This document shows, one piece after another, positions 24,854 through 34,524 of a stretch of 64,000 bases of DNA; the first letter of the stretch is position 1; every line of letters begins with the position of its first letter. Made by a program: the position numbers and the translations under genes. This stretch comes from Streptomyces tendae. Lineage in GTDB: Bacteria > Actinomycetota > Actinomycetes > Streptomycetales > Streptomycetaceae. The notes under the pieces were generated by a model. That model did not search any database. It was not told the origin of the DNA and worked only from the letters and a program-made list of their open reading frames with translations. The DNA lies in assembly GCF_014650435.1 (NCBI RefSeq), contig NZ_BMUY01000016.1:62001-126000 (forward strand), given 5' to 3'.

Positions 24854-26647
24854 CTACTGACGTGGTCCCTCTGGGGCGGTGCCGTCGTCGGCTGACTCCA
24901 GGACGGCAAGGGCGAGGAGCATGTGAAGGACCTTGCCGATGTGGACCAGGGTTCCCGCTCCAGGACCCGGCGGGGTGACGGGGTGAGTGAGCACCCGGGC
25001 GCTGGCCAGAACCGCGATAGCGGCCTGACGTGGGCCGATGGCTGGCGTGAGCCGGTCGTGGAGATCTCTGAGCTGGGATGCGTTCCGTCGGGCGACGCGC
25101 TCGTCGACGTCGTACTCCAGGCCGGCGCCGTCTTCGATCACCGCGGTGAGACATGTCTGGACGGCTTCGGTCTTCCAGGTGGCGTCGGTCGCCATCCAGA
25201 TGGCCATCTCGGCCCACGCGTCATCGGTTCCGGCGACCGGTACAGCAGAGGGGGCCGCAGCGGGCGGCACCGATTCGGGGGCGGGCTCGGGCAGGGCCTG
25301 GATGATGTCGTTGAGGCTGCTGCTCACGGGGTTGAGGTTGAGGACGGTGTAGAAGAGGGTGCGGATCATGGCGCTCAGGCCGTATCCGGTGACCTCGTCG
25401 AACGGTTTGAGCTGCCAGTCCGGATCGGATGCCGCTCGCTGGGTGTCGGTTTCGAGCCGGTTCACCGCGTGGGTGCTCATGTGGGTGCGGGGGGCCCGCG
25501 GGGTTTTCTGGGCGGCTTCTGCTGCCGCGCGGGTGGCACGCCAGGCCAGGTTGTACACCTCGCCGAGGGGCCGGTGGGCAGCGGCCCGGTAGACGGCTTC
25601 CCGCAGGCGCTGGACGTGCTGGTCGGTGACGGCCGGCAGGTTCAGGTCCTCGAGGCGGCCGTTGAAGTAGCGCAGTGCCTCTTCCGCGATCAGTTCCTCG
25701 GCCACGGCGACCAGATCGTCGTGCTGCCCGGCGGTGAGGTTGTGCGGGTTCAGGCGCTGAGTGAGGACGCTGTCCAGATGCTCGGCCCCGGTGCCCATGC
25801 TCGTTGCGAACGGCGCGTAGAAGTGGGTGTCCAGCGGGAAGAAGTCCCCGGCTGTTTCAGGCTCGGGAATCTCACCGTTCTCGGCCTGGGCCTGGGCCTG
25901 CTCGAAGGTTTCCGGCTCCCACACCAGGGCGGTCACTGGAGTGCTGGGGTGGATCCTGATCAGGCGGGACCTCACCAGCTCACCCAGCAGGGACACTGCC
26001 TGCGGGTAGGAGGGGTGCAGTGGGTCGACCCAGCCACCCACCCGGCTGACGGGTGTCGTGGAGGGCGCGTAGCGCAACAGTGCCAGTGCTGCCGTCATCT
26101 GCCGTACGGACGTTGAGGGGACCTGTTCGCTGAACTTCAGCGCGTAGCGGGTGTCCATCGTGTCGCGCTGCGCTTGCTGCCATCGGGTCCGTGCCGCATC
26201 GCGTACCTGTTGTGCCTCGGCTTCCTGGCGTGCGCGTTCTCGTTTGGCTTTGCGCCGGGGGTCGAGGACGATCTCGATGGCGTTGAGGAGGGAGGGTGTG
26301 CACTCGACGCATGTCGGGGAGCCTCCGCCGATCAACTGAGCGAGGGCGGTGCGGGAGGTGAGGCTGAGCGGTCCCTCGCACTGGTGGCACTGCTGTCCCG
26401 TGATGGTGGCGCGCACGCCTGCTGCAGCTACGGCGTAGTGGGATCGCCCCCACCCGAGGGTGTCGATGGCGCTGGTCTTTTCGCACCACACCGGTGTAGG
26501 CACAGGGGTCTCGGTGTCGAACCCGGCCAGGGCCCAGTACCGTTCACCGATCGCGACGAGTTCCGCGTCAGCACCGTCCACGGCATCCACCACCGGGATG
26601 AAGCCGTCCAAGTCAAGGCCGGCGCCCGGATCCACCACATCTGTCAC
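24854..26647 (-). CDS. Unknown protein with zinc-ribbon motif (597 aa)
   Basis: GTG start at 26647. A four-Cys motif near residues 88-120 (QQCHQCEGPLSLTS ... GGSPTCVECTPSL; C-x2-C ... C-x2-C) is followed by a charged coiled-coil-like stretch (KAKRERARQEAEAQQVRDAA) and a long helical domain of unknown type. No enzyme motif is seen. It stands 110 bp upstream of the 23343-24743 gene on the same strand, and the two probably act together since both carry Cys motifs and have no other neighbours. Confidence 0.6.
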   Translation of the reverse strand: MTDVVDPGAGLDLDGFIPVVDAVDGADAELVAIGERYWALAGFDTETPVPTPVWCEKTSAIDTLGWGRSHYAVAAAGVRATITGQQCHQCEGPLSLTSRTALAQLIGGGSPTCVECTPSLLNAIEIVLDPRRKAKRERARQEAEAQQVRDAARTRWQQAQRDTMDTRYALKFSEQVPSTSVRQMTAALALLRYAPSTTPVSRVGGWVDPLHPSYPQAVSLLGELVRSRLIRIHPSTPVTALVWEPETFEQAQAQAENGEIPEPETAGDFFPLDTHFYAPFATSMGTGAEHLDSVLTQRLNPHNLTAGQHDDLVAVAEELIAEEALRYFNGRLEDLNLPAVTDQHVQRLREAVYRAAAHRPLGEVYNLAWRATRAAAEAAQKTPRAPRTHMSTHAVNRLETDTQRAASDPDWQLKPFDEVTGYGLSAMIRTLFYTVLNLNPVSSSLNDIIQALPEPAPESVPPAAAPSAVPVAGTDDAWAEMAIWMATDATWKTEAVQTCLTAVIEDGAGLEYDVDERVARRNASQLRDLHDRLTPAIGPRQAAIAVLASARVLTHPVTPPGPGAGTLVHIGKVLHMLLALAVLESADDGTAPEGPRQ

Positions 26648-26892
26648 CTGATCACCCTACTCACATTCCCGCCCCGCGATGACCCACCCGGCGGCACCCG
26701 GGCCGCACCGTCACAGCGGCACAGGCCTCGCGCCTTCCGGCCGACGATGGGCCTTCGTGATGTTCTCGAGGCGGATGCGTCCTACGTTCACCGCCGTCGG
26801 CGCTCTCCATGCCCGTGCGACCTTCCGGGGTGCACCGTGACGGCCAGCCTCACCAAGTGGTGCCGCGGCGGATGCCAGCGTGAGGACGACAC

Positions 26893-27352
26893 ATGTCCGA
26901 CATCCGGAGCCGTCCCATGCCAAATCGCCCGCCGTTCCGCCTCGTTTGCTGCTTGTGCGGAAAGAACATTCCGCTGGCCCGGGACGTCTACGCCCTGGAC
27001 CCCGAGTGGGAACGGCGCTACCCAGCCATGCGGGGGACTCTCGCATGCTCCAAGTGCGCCCTCAGCACGTCCTGGAGCTGCACGACACGCGACGGGCAGT
27101 TCGTTGACGGGCACATCCCGGCCACCCAGGGCAGCGACTTCGATGCGTGGAGCCACATCCTGGGACACGGCACCCACCGTGCGATGGTGCTGTCCTACCC
27201 TCACTCGGGACTTCTCCAGGGTGCTGAGGGGGTACCTGCGCACCTTCGCCGAGCGCTGGAACTCCAGGTTGGCGGCCCGGGTCCTGGCTGCTCTCGGCAC
27301 GCCGGTCTCGTCGCTGGCCCGCAGTGACGGTGCCGTTGATGACGCTTCTTGA
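26893..27352 (+). pseudogene. Small zinc-ribbon protein, frameshifted near its end
   Basis: From the ATG at 26893, the sequence has two CxxC pairs (CCLCGKNIPLARDVY ... LACSKCALS) and the conserved-looking SDFDAWSHILGHGTHRAMVL. At about 27227 a run of five G moves the frame: the current frame ends at 27327 with a non-native tail, whereas the next frame continues YLRTFAERWNSRLAARVLAA and stops at 27352. It is most likely a recently inactivated gene, or one with a sequencing-type indel. Confidence 0.6.
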
Positions 27353-27406
27353 ATCTGGCTCTGTCCGCAGTTCCGTGAAACATATGGCAGGGACCGAACG
27401 TGCCGC

Positions 27407-27760
27407 ATGTGGCACTCCGGCCGGATGGCAGGCAGCAACCGGGAACGTGCAGCAGAGGGCTGGATCTGGAATGAGAACGTCCAGCCCTTCTTGGCTCTCC
27501 TGGCGCGCTATGCAGGCTACGACTTCGATGACACCGACTGGCAGACGGTCGAACTCGGCCTTGAGGCCACCGATGATGAACACCCGGATCGCTGGTACAG
27601 CTATCCACTCGTCGGATCGGACCATCACGTCGAAGTGCACCTTGCGCACGCCGTGGGTGGTGATGAGGTTTCTGTCCGCGTGGCGGGAACGTGCAACCCT
27701 GAGCTGCTGCTGAGGGCGGACACCCTGATAGCGGCCTTTGCCACCAGGCTCGTTGCATGA
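27407..27760 (+). CDS. Passenger gene of the ISL3-type element, unknown (117 aa)
   Basis: A 117-residue acidic protein (NENVQPFLALLARYAGYDFD ... VELGLEATDDEHPDRWYSYP ... LLLRADTLIAAFATRLVA), with no signal peptide or known motif; ATG at 27425 is an alternative start. It resembles small soluble cytoplasmic proteins found with antitoxin or immunity genes only in size and acidity, so no function is claimed. It is unusual in lying between the transposase 3' end and the terminal repeat, inside the element. Confidence 0.6.
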   Translation: MWHSGRMAGSNRERAAEGWIWNENVQPFLALLARYAGYDFDDTDWQTVELGLEATDDEHPDRWYSYPLVGSDHHVEVHLAHAVGGDEVSVRVAGTCNPELLLRADTLIAAFATRLVA

Positions 27761-27781
27761 GGCGGGCATGAGTCACAGCCC

Positions 27782-29375
27782 TCATGGCTGGGTGAGAATC
27801 CGGGTCCGGAGGAGTTCGAACGAGGCTCGGCCGTACATGGCTCGCTTGAGCGTTTTCACCCGGTTCACGTGTCCTTCGACGACCCCGGAGCTCCAGGGCA
27901 GGGTGAGGCCGGCGGTGACGGCGTCGAGGTCCTGGCGGAGGAAGCCAGCGAAGCCCTTCATGGGCTTCGGAGCATCCTGCTCGGCTTGCCGGATCCACTC
28001 CAGCAGCAGGTATCCGCGCTGGTGACGGACGAGATCGGCAAACGCCCGAGCGAGGTCGCAGGCTCGGGTGATGTCCGGGCAGGCGAGCCGGACTTGAAGC
28101 AGCCGTTGGTCCTGGCTCTCGGTGAGAGTGTTACGGGGCCGCATGATCCACGAGGTGATCTTGCGAGGGCTGGGGATGTCGGCCCGGACTGGTTCGGCGG
28201 TGCCCGCGCGGAGGGCGGCGAGGTGTTTGCGGACGACCTGGCGGCTGCCACGGTAGCCGCGAGCCTGGATCTCCAGGAACAGGCGTGTGCCGCTGACCTG
28301 GCCTTGGGCTTCGGTGAACCGGGCGTTGAGGTACGCCTTGAATGGCCAGGACGCCGTTGGGGCGGCGCTCGCGGGCGGAGGCCAGCAGCTCGTCGAGGTC
28401 GGTGTCGCGGAAGCGGCGCACGGTCTTGCGGTCGAGGTTCAGCCGGCGGGCGATGGCGCTGACGGTCCAGTGCTTCTCCAGCAGGCGGTGGATGTCCTCG
28501 TAGCGGTGGCGGGTGCGTTCGATGATCTGGGTGCGGGGCAGTCCCGCGGGCGGTAACAGCATCGGAGGCGGTTCCGGCCCCTCGGTCACTGTCTCCTCCT
28601 CGGCGCGTTTGCGCAGGCAGTCGCGGTGCTGGTGGCAGGTCTTCTCCACTGCCGCGGACAGGTTCTGTAACAGGTGCCAGCGATCAGCGACTTCCAGGGC
28701 ACGAGGGGCGGCTTCCCTGACCTCCTTGGTGTAGGCGCTGGCCCGGTCCCGGCAGATGATCTCGGCACCGGGATGCTCGGTGAGCCAGGCTGCGAACGTC
28801 TCCGAGGTGCGGTCGGGCAGTACGTCCACGACCCGGCCGGCCTCGACGTCGACCAGCACGGTCCCGTAGGTGCAGCCCTTGCGGAAGGCGAACTCGTCCA
28901 CCCCCAGCACCCGTGGGGCACGGTCCGGCACAGCCGGGGCCGTCAGTAGCCTGAGCAGCCGCGTCCGGCCCGCGGTCAGCCGCAAGCGGCGGCACAACCG
29001 GGCTGCGGGACGGCCGCCGAGCTCGATCGCGATCGAGCGCAGCCAGCCCGCCAGCCCAGTGCTGGAACGGCGGTAGCGCGCGGACAGGCCCGGAACCTGC
29101 TCGACGAAGGTCGTACGGCAACACTTCCACCGGTCGCAAAAGTACCGGCGCACCCGGAGACGGACGATGACCCGGAGCGAGCCCAACGGCCGTTCATCCA
29201 GGGTGCGTTGATACGTGCTGTGCACGCGGCGGGCCTGCTTGCGGCAGTTCGGGCACCGGCCTGGGCGGGCCGTCGACACCGCCTCCACCACCAGGACGCC
29301 GGAGGAGTCGTTCACCTCCTCCACCCGCACATCGATCCCGGGAAACAGCACATCCTCAACCGTCTTGCTCGCCAC
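27782..29375 (-). pseudogene. ISL3-family transposase, frameshifted
   Basis: The first part (29375 down to about 28345) has the N-terminal zinc-binding ribbon (GRCPNCRKQARRVHS ... YFCDRWKCCRTTF), then the DDE domain (VLGVDEFAFRKGCTYGTVLVD, IICRDRASAYTKEV, EVADRWHLLQN) and a helix-turn-helix (SAIARRLNLDRKTVRRF). At about 28343 the frame breaks after NGVLA (ATTCAAGG); the proper continuation FKAYLNARF... runs in the next frame to 27782 and carries WSSGVVEGHVNRVKTLKR, the final catalytic Glu region. A single indel inactivates it unless recoding occurs. Confidence 0.85.
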
Positions 29376-29699
29376 GACAAGAAGTACGTTGCTGAAACGA
29401 TCCCGCGTTCCTGCTGCTGACCTGGGGATTCACGGAACTGCGGACAGAGCCGTTTTCAAAGATCCCCATCATCCTGCCGCGGCCGCGCCTCGACATGTCC
29501 CGGCGACCATCGGCCAGCCACCGCCACACCCCGTGCCAACGGCACAGCCCCGTCGGCAAAACCCCAGCCGACCCCGCCCGAAGCCCACCCACCGAAACCC
29601 CCTGTGTGGCAGGTCGCGGTGTATCCGATCGGCTGATCTCCACCGGTGTCCCGTGGTGCTGCCGCGCACGCGGCAGCACCACGGGACACCAAAGCCGGG

Positions 29700-32429
29700 C
29701 TACCGGTCACCCCCGTTGACCCCGACACCGACCGGTACGGGACTTCCCGTCCCGTCCGGGTTCCTCAGGGTGGTGAGCGAACCGATGTCCACCGCGTCCG
29801 ACGCCGCGGTGCGAGCGCTCGGTGAGCGGTTCAGCGCGCTGCCGCCGGGGTTGGTCGGCACGCTGCCGTCGGGATGGGAGGGGATGACGCAGTTGGACTT
29901 GTCGGACTCGAGGGAGCCATTGACGGCCGTCACGCAGAACTCGTAGTTCCACACGCCCGGGAACAGGAAGCCGACGCCGTAGTGGGTGTCCTCGATGATG
30001 TTCTCGTCGGCCTTCGGCGGGGTGGTGCCGCCGTCCTTGATGTTGGAGACCCACAGCCGGTAGCCGGCCGCCGACTTCGCGCCGTTCCAGTCCAGTTCCA
30101 CTGTGGTGGGATCGACGGTGGTCACCCGCAGGCCGGTCGGGGCGGCCGGGGTGCCGCCGCCAACCGTCACCGGACGGGCCAGTGCGGGCAGCCCACCGCC
30201 GGCGGCGTTCCAGGTGGCCGCCGCGACGAGGTAGCGGTGGCCCGGGTTCAGCCCGTAGATCTTGACGCTGTTGCCGCGGAAGCCGGTGCCGGTGAGCCAG
30301 GCGCCGGGCGTGTCCTTGTCGAAGAGGATCACTTCGTACCGGTCGATGGCGGTGGGGTAGTCAGGTGGTGCGATTTCGAGCTCGATGCCGTCCTGGCCGA
30401 TCGGCCGGCTGGCCAGGATCCGCGGCGGCGGCGCAGTCTTCGGGTGGGCGACCGCGCTGACCGTGCCGGACCAGGGGCCCTTGACGTTGTCACCGCCGAC
30501 GGTGCGCACCTGGTACTCCCACTGGATGCCGTCGACAGTCCAGGTGGTGTCGGTCCGGTTGCTGTTGACGCGGCCCTCGCCCCAGGTCGTCTGGCCGGCG
30601 ATCCGCGACCGCACGTCGTAGCCGAAGGCCCCGTACACCGGGTTCCAGGTGACGGTCACGCCCTGGGGGCTGGACTCGGCCTTCAGACCGGTCGGCACGG
30701 GTGTCGGCCGGACCGGCAGGTTCTCGGGCGGGAAGGGGACCGGGCCACGGCCCAGGCCGTATCGGTCGTGCAGAGTCTGCTCGAAGGCGATGGCGAGCTG
30801 GTACTCGCCGAATGCGTTGGGGTGCAGGCCGTCATAGGAGGCCGGGCAGGCGACGGGGGCGCAGGAGTATTTTTTCTGCCAGTCGACGACCTCCACCTGG
30901 GAGATGAATTTACTCCACCGGGGGGCCGCGTTCGCGAGCATCCGGTTGAAGTTGTCGGTCTTGGTGATCAGATCGTCCCGGCCGCCGATCTTCGACCGGT
31001 GCGGCACGGTGGCCACCGCGAAGTCGACCCCCGGCCGGGCCGCGCGGGCCTGGTCGATGATGGTCTCGACGCTGTCCAGGGTGCCGTTCTCGTCGCTGAC
31101 GAACCAGCCCATGTCGTTGAAGCCGGCCGCGAGCAGGACAAGGTCCGGCTTGTAGGTCTCGACCTGCCGGCGGATGTCGTCCTTGATCTGTGCGGCCTGT
31201 CTGCCCCAGTGCGCGTAGTGGTCGCTGTCGAAAGCGACCCCGGCCGCGTATCCGCCGTCCACGCGGATGCCCTGGTCCGCCGGCTGCTCACCGACGAAGA
31301 GAGGCGGTTTCGGCGGGGAGGGCTGGTCCGGGGTGAACGTGCCATGGTAGGGGCCCACGAAGTCGACCGAGATGTTGTTCTCCTGGAACCACTGCCACAA
31401 CCGGTAGCGCCAGGTGTAGTCGCCCTCGTGGCCCTGGCTGATCGAGTCGCCGACCACCATCACCCGGATCGTCGACGGCCAGGCGTTGGGCCGCGGCAGA
31501 CCCTGGGCATACCGTTCGATGTACGATCTCAAGTACCCCGCGAAGTCTGGCAACGAGGCTCTGATGCGCTCCAACGGCGCAGACCACGAGCCGAGCTTGA
31601 GGGCGAAGTTGCTCATGGTCTCCCCCACCACGTCAACCAGCGAGACCGCCCCCTTGGATGCCCACGCCACCAGCCCCCCGGTGCCCACCCCGGCCAAAGC
31701 ACCCCACAATGCCTGGGTGACTGCCTCACCCCAGACCGCCCCCTCGCCGAGCGACCGTCCGTCGAAGTAGGCGTTCATCAGGTCAGTGACGAGCCCGGTC
31801 ATTGCGCCGAGGATGGCCCCGCAGGTAGGTACGGCGAGGGGCGCGGCGGGGGCGAAGACTGCGAAGGAGGCCAAGCACGCCACGCCGGACACGACACCCA
31901 CCGCGGTCCCGACCATGCTGGCAACCAACTTCTGCCACCAGTTCGCCGAAGCGTTCACCTCGCCCGCGGGTATGACGAAGACGAGGCTGTTGCCGACGAC
32001 CTGGATACTGCCGTCGAACCGCACGTCGCTTTGCCGGTCGTAGAAGTCCACGTTGCTCTTCTGCGCCTGCAGGCTAAACGACTCGCTGAGCGTGAGCCCC
32101 TTGCCCTTGTCGGCACGCACCGTGTCGACCATCTGCGACATCTGCCGACGCCACTCGTCAGGCCGATGGGCGGTGTTGAAATCGATGGCGACCACCACGT
32201 CGGTGTCACTGCCCGCCAGCGACCGCAGCCCTCCCGCGTCGCGGGCACACCCCAACCGCAACCCCGCCGTACTCTCCGCGATCGACTGGCTGGCAAAATT
32301 CGATCCAGCCGTGGCACAAACCTCCGCCGCGGCGGCAGGCTCCCCCGCCGCCGCGGCCGGTTCCGCCGCCCCCGCCACCATCAGCGTCACTGCTAAGACG
32401 AGCGAGATCAGCCACCCGGGTCTTCTCAT
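29700..32429 (-). CDS. Secreted SGNH-hydrolase with fibronectin type III repeats
   Basis: A 909-residue protein from the ATG at 32429 (GAGGAGG 8 bp upstream). Signal peptide at residues 1-26 (MRRPGWLISLVLAVTLMVAG). Residues about 35-320 are unrecognised, with Gly/Ala-rich hydrophobic stretches at 165-260. The SGNH core has VVGDSISQGHEG (nucleophile S329), AAGFNDMG (N438) and DGLHPN (D533, H536), giving a full catalytic set for an esterase or polysaccharide deacetylase. Two to three fibronectin type III modules follow (570-860, e.g. VTVTWNPVYGAFGYDV, VELDWNGAKSAAGYRL), as in exported polysaccharide-binding enzymes. No operon partner. Confidence 0.88.
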   Translation of the reverse strand: MRRPGWLISLVLAVTLMVAGAAEPAAAAGEPAAAAEVCATAGSNFASQSIAESTAGLRLGCARDAGGLRSLAGSDTDVVVAIDFNTAHRPDEWRRQMSQMVDTVRADKGKGLTLSESFSLQAQKSNVDFYDRQSDVRFDGSIQVVGNSLVFVIPAGEVNASANWWQKLVASMVGTAVGVVSGVACLASFAVFAPAAPLAVPTCGAILGAMTGLVTDLMNAYFDGRSLGEGAVWGEAVTQALWGALAGVGTGGLVAWASKGAVSLVDVVGETMSNFALKLGSWSAPLERIRASLPDFAGYLRSYIERYAQGLPRPNAWPSTIRVMVVGDSISQGHEGDYTWRYRLWQWFQENNISVDFVGPYHGTFTPDQPSPPKPPLFVGEQPADQGIRVDGGYAAGVAFDSDHYAHWGRQAAQIKDDIRRQVETYKPDLVLLAAGFNDMGWFVSDENGTLDSVETIIDQARAARPGVDFAVATVPHRSKIGGRDDLITKTDNFNRMLANAAPRWSKFISQVEVVDWQKKYSCAPVACPASYDGLHPNAFGEYQLAIAFEQTLHDRYGLGRGPVPFPPENLPVRPTPVPTGLKAESSPQGVTVTWNPVYGAFGYDVRSRIAGQTTWGEGRVNSNRTDTTWTVDGIQWEYQVRTVGGDNVKGPWSGTVSAVAHPKTAPPPRILASRPIGQDGIELEIAPPDYPTAIDRYEVILFDKDTPGAWLTGTGFRGNSVKIYGLNPGHRYLVAAATWNAAGGGLPALARPVTVGGGTPAAPTGLRVTTVDPTTVELDWNGAKSAAGYRLWVSNIKDGGTTPPKADENIIEDTHYGVGFLFPGVWNYEFCVTAVNGSLESDKSNCVIPSHPDGSVPTNPGGSALNRSPSARTAASDAVDIGSLTTLRNPDGTGSPVPVGVGVNGGDR

Positions 32430-32505
32430 ACACAGCCTCCTCAATCAGCGCAGTCAATATCCGAGAACCTGAAAACCCTACGGATTCGACACCCCTAACA
32501 GCAGC

Positions 32506-33381
32506 TAACACAATGAGGTGGATCGGCCTGGCTGCCGTGTCCATGTCGAGCGTTGAGCGTTGAGCCGGGCATGGGGGCGTCGCCGTGGATCGTGCCGGAT
32601 GAGTTGTGGGACCGCCTGGAGCCGCTGCTGCCGCAACGGCCGAGGCGGTTCAGGTATCCGGGGCGGAAGCCGTTGCCGGACCGGGAGGTGCTGTGCGGAA
32701 TTCTGTACGTCCTGCACACCGGCATCCAGTGGGAACATCTTCCTCAGGAGCTGGGGTTCGGCTCGGGCATGACGTGCTGGCGTCGGCTGAGGCATTGGAA
32801 CGAGGCCGGCGTGTGGCAGCGACTGCACGAAGTGCTCCTGGCCGAGCTCAACGCAGCCGCGCGTCTGGACTGGTCGAGGTGTGTGGTCGACTCCTCGCAC
32901 GTCAGGGCGCTAAAAGGGGGCTCCACACGGGCCCGTCGCCGGTCGACCGGGGCCGGGCCGGGTCGAAGCACCACGTGATCACCGACGGTCACGGCACTCC
33001 GCTCGCTGTCCTGCTGACCGGCGGCAACCGCAACGACGTCACCCAGCTCCTGCCCTTGCTCGACGCCGTCCCGCCCGTGCGCGGCCGCATCGGACACCCT
33101 CGACGCAGACCCGACTCGCTGTTCGCCGACCGCGGCTACGACCACGACGTCTACCGCGACCAGGTCCGCGCCCGCGGCATCGTCCCCGCCATCGCCCGAC
33201 GCGGAATCATGCATGGCACCGGCCTGGGCACCTATCGGTGGGTGGTCGAGCGCACCATCGCCTGGCTCCACGGCTTCCGCCGGCTCCGCATCCGCTGGGA
33301 AAGGCGAGCCGACATCCACGAAGCCTTCCTCAAGCTCGCCTGCTGCCTCATCACCCACCGCCAACTCAGATCATTGTGTTA
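32506..33381 (+). mobile_element. IS5-family insertion sequence
   Basis: The inverted ends TAACACAATGA (32506-32516) and TCATTGTGTTA (33371-33381) bound the transposase reading, and a possible TAA/TTA target trace remains. The length (876 bp) is usual for the IS427 subgroup of IS5. Confidence 0.8.
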
Positions 33382-33382
33382 A
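32571..33382 (+). CDS. IS5-family transposase in two overlapping frames
   Basis: The first frame (ATG 32571 to 32978) has IVPDELWDRLEPLLPQRPRR and IQWEHLPQELGFGSGMTCWR, and DSSHVRALKGG with a catalytic Asp. The second (to 33382) has GSKHHVITDGHGTPLAVLLT, DSLFADRGYDHDVYRDQVR and YRWVVERTIAWLHGFRRL with the Glu. They join by a -1 shift at CTAAAAGGGGGCTCC (about 32910-32925), where A4 and G5 runs give a slippery site. Programmed -1 frameshifting is known in this IS subgroup, so the element may be functional; an indel is the alternative. Confidence 0.8.
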
Positions 33383-33456
33383 CTCCTGCAACTTCTGCAG
33401 CTGATGACCTGGAAAATACGGTGCGGTCGGCTGAGCTGGGGTGATAGGTAGGCGAT

Positions 33457-34218
33457 GTGACAGAGAGTCTTGAGTATGCCGCCCTGCTGCAACTGATCGG
33501 CGAGCGGTCAGCCGCGTTCCGGAGCGCAGTCGCCGCCGCGCCCAGCCTTGACGCGCCGGTGCCGTCTTGCCCCGAGTGGACGTTGTTCGATCTGGTGCAG
33601 CACCTGGGGACGGGCCAGCGCTGGTGGGCCGCGATCGTCGCCGCGGGCCCGGCCGAGGCTCCGCCGGCCAAGGATGCCGCGGAGGTGCCGCGCGAGCTCG
33701 AGGCGCTGCTGGCCTGGTACGCCGAGTCGAACGAACTGCTGCTGAGTGCGCTGCGCAAGGCCGGCCCGGAGCGCCAGTGCTGGACGTGGTGGGGCGCAGG
33801 CGTGTCGCCGGCGAATGCCCGGGGCGTTGCCCGGCGCCGGGTGCACGAGGTGCTGGTGCACACCTACGACGCCCAGCTCGCCGCAGGCGCCGTGCAGCCG
33901 ATGCCTGCGGACGTCGCACTCGACGGCGTGGCCGAGTTTCTCGATACCTGCAACTCCACCCCGGCGGCCTGGCCGCACGAGGCCGCCACCATCCACTACC
34001 ACGCCACCGAGGGCCGCTCCTGGCTCCTCGCGCTGGACGGCACCGGCGCCTGGCCCGCACCCCTCACGGACGACGCCGCGCCCGCCTCCGCTTCGGCCAC
34101 GGGCACGGCCGAGCAGCTGCTCCTCTTCGTCTGGGGCCGCCTCACGCTGAGCGACCTGCACATCGAGGGCGACAAACAGGTCTTCGAGCACCTGATCGCA
34201 TGGGAGCCCGAGGAGTAG
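33457..34218 (+). CDS. Maleylpyruvate isomerase-family (mycothiol-dependent) protein
   Basis: A 253-residue protein starting GTG at 33457. The sequence VPSCPEWTLFDLVQHLGTGQRWW is the hallmark N-terminus of the mycothiol-dependent maleylpyruvate isomerase family, and RRRVHEVLVHTYDAQLAAG gives the metal-binding His/Asp of the DinB-like fold. The C-terminal domain follows. Enzymes of this family use mycothiol and are common in actinomycetes; the substrate here is unknown. The 267 bp to the IS3 element hold no gene I can read. Confidence 0.88.
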   Translation: MTESLEYAALLQLIGERSAAFRSAVAAAPSLDAPVPSCPEWTLFDLVQHLGTGQRWWAAIVAAGPAEAPPAKDAAEVPRELEALLAWYAESNELLLSALRKAGPERQCWTWWGAGVSPANARGVARRRVHEVLVHTYDAQLAAGAVQPMPADVALDGVAEFLDTCNSTPAAWPHEAATIHYHATEGRSWLLALDGTGAWPAPLTDDAAPASASATGTAEQLLLFVWGRLTLSDLHIEGDKQVFEHLIAWEPEE

Positions 34219-34524
34219 CCAGTCGCTACCGCCAGCGGACGGCCTCGATGGCGTCCGCATCGCGAACAACTTCCGCCTCAGCACGGCAGACGGCCAGTTC
34301 GCAGCCCGGGCCTGACCGCCTCCCGCAGCACCGCCGAAGCAGCCAGGAAGGGGACGTGGCGGCTACGACCAGGCTTTCTGTTAGGCGCTGTAAGGGCGTC
34401 CCCCCGCAGTGCCATCCGCGTGTAGCTCGCACGGGGGACAGCACGCCATTGGTTCACTACGCGTGAAGCACGCGACGCTGAGGTGTGAGCTGCCCCGAGT
34501 TTCGTAGAGTCCGGTGATCTTGTT

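Larger units (their letters stand above)
27357..29451 (-). mobile_element. ISL3-family element with 23-bp inverted ends
   Basis: The ends are 23-bp perfect inverted repeats starting GGCTCTGTCCGCAGTTCC: 27357-27379 at the left and its complement at 29429-29451 at the right. They enclose an ISL3-type transposase on the minus strand (frameshifted) and a 117-residue plus-strand gene at 27407-27760. Weak similarity extends about 20 bp beyond both ends. No direct repeat of 8 bp, usual for this family, was seen at the flanks. Confidence 0.75.

Noticed and set aside
29874..32396. 840-codon open frame on the plus strand over the SGNH hydrolase
   Set aside because: Antisense of a gene with signal peptide and a full catalytic set; no motif in the shadow.
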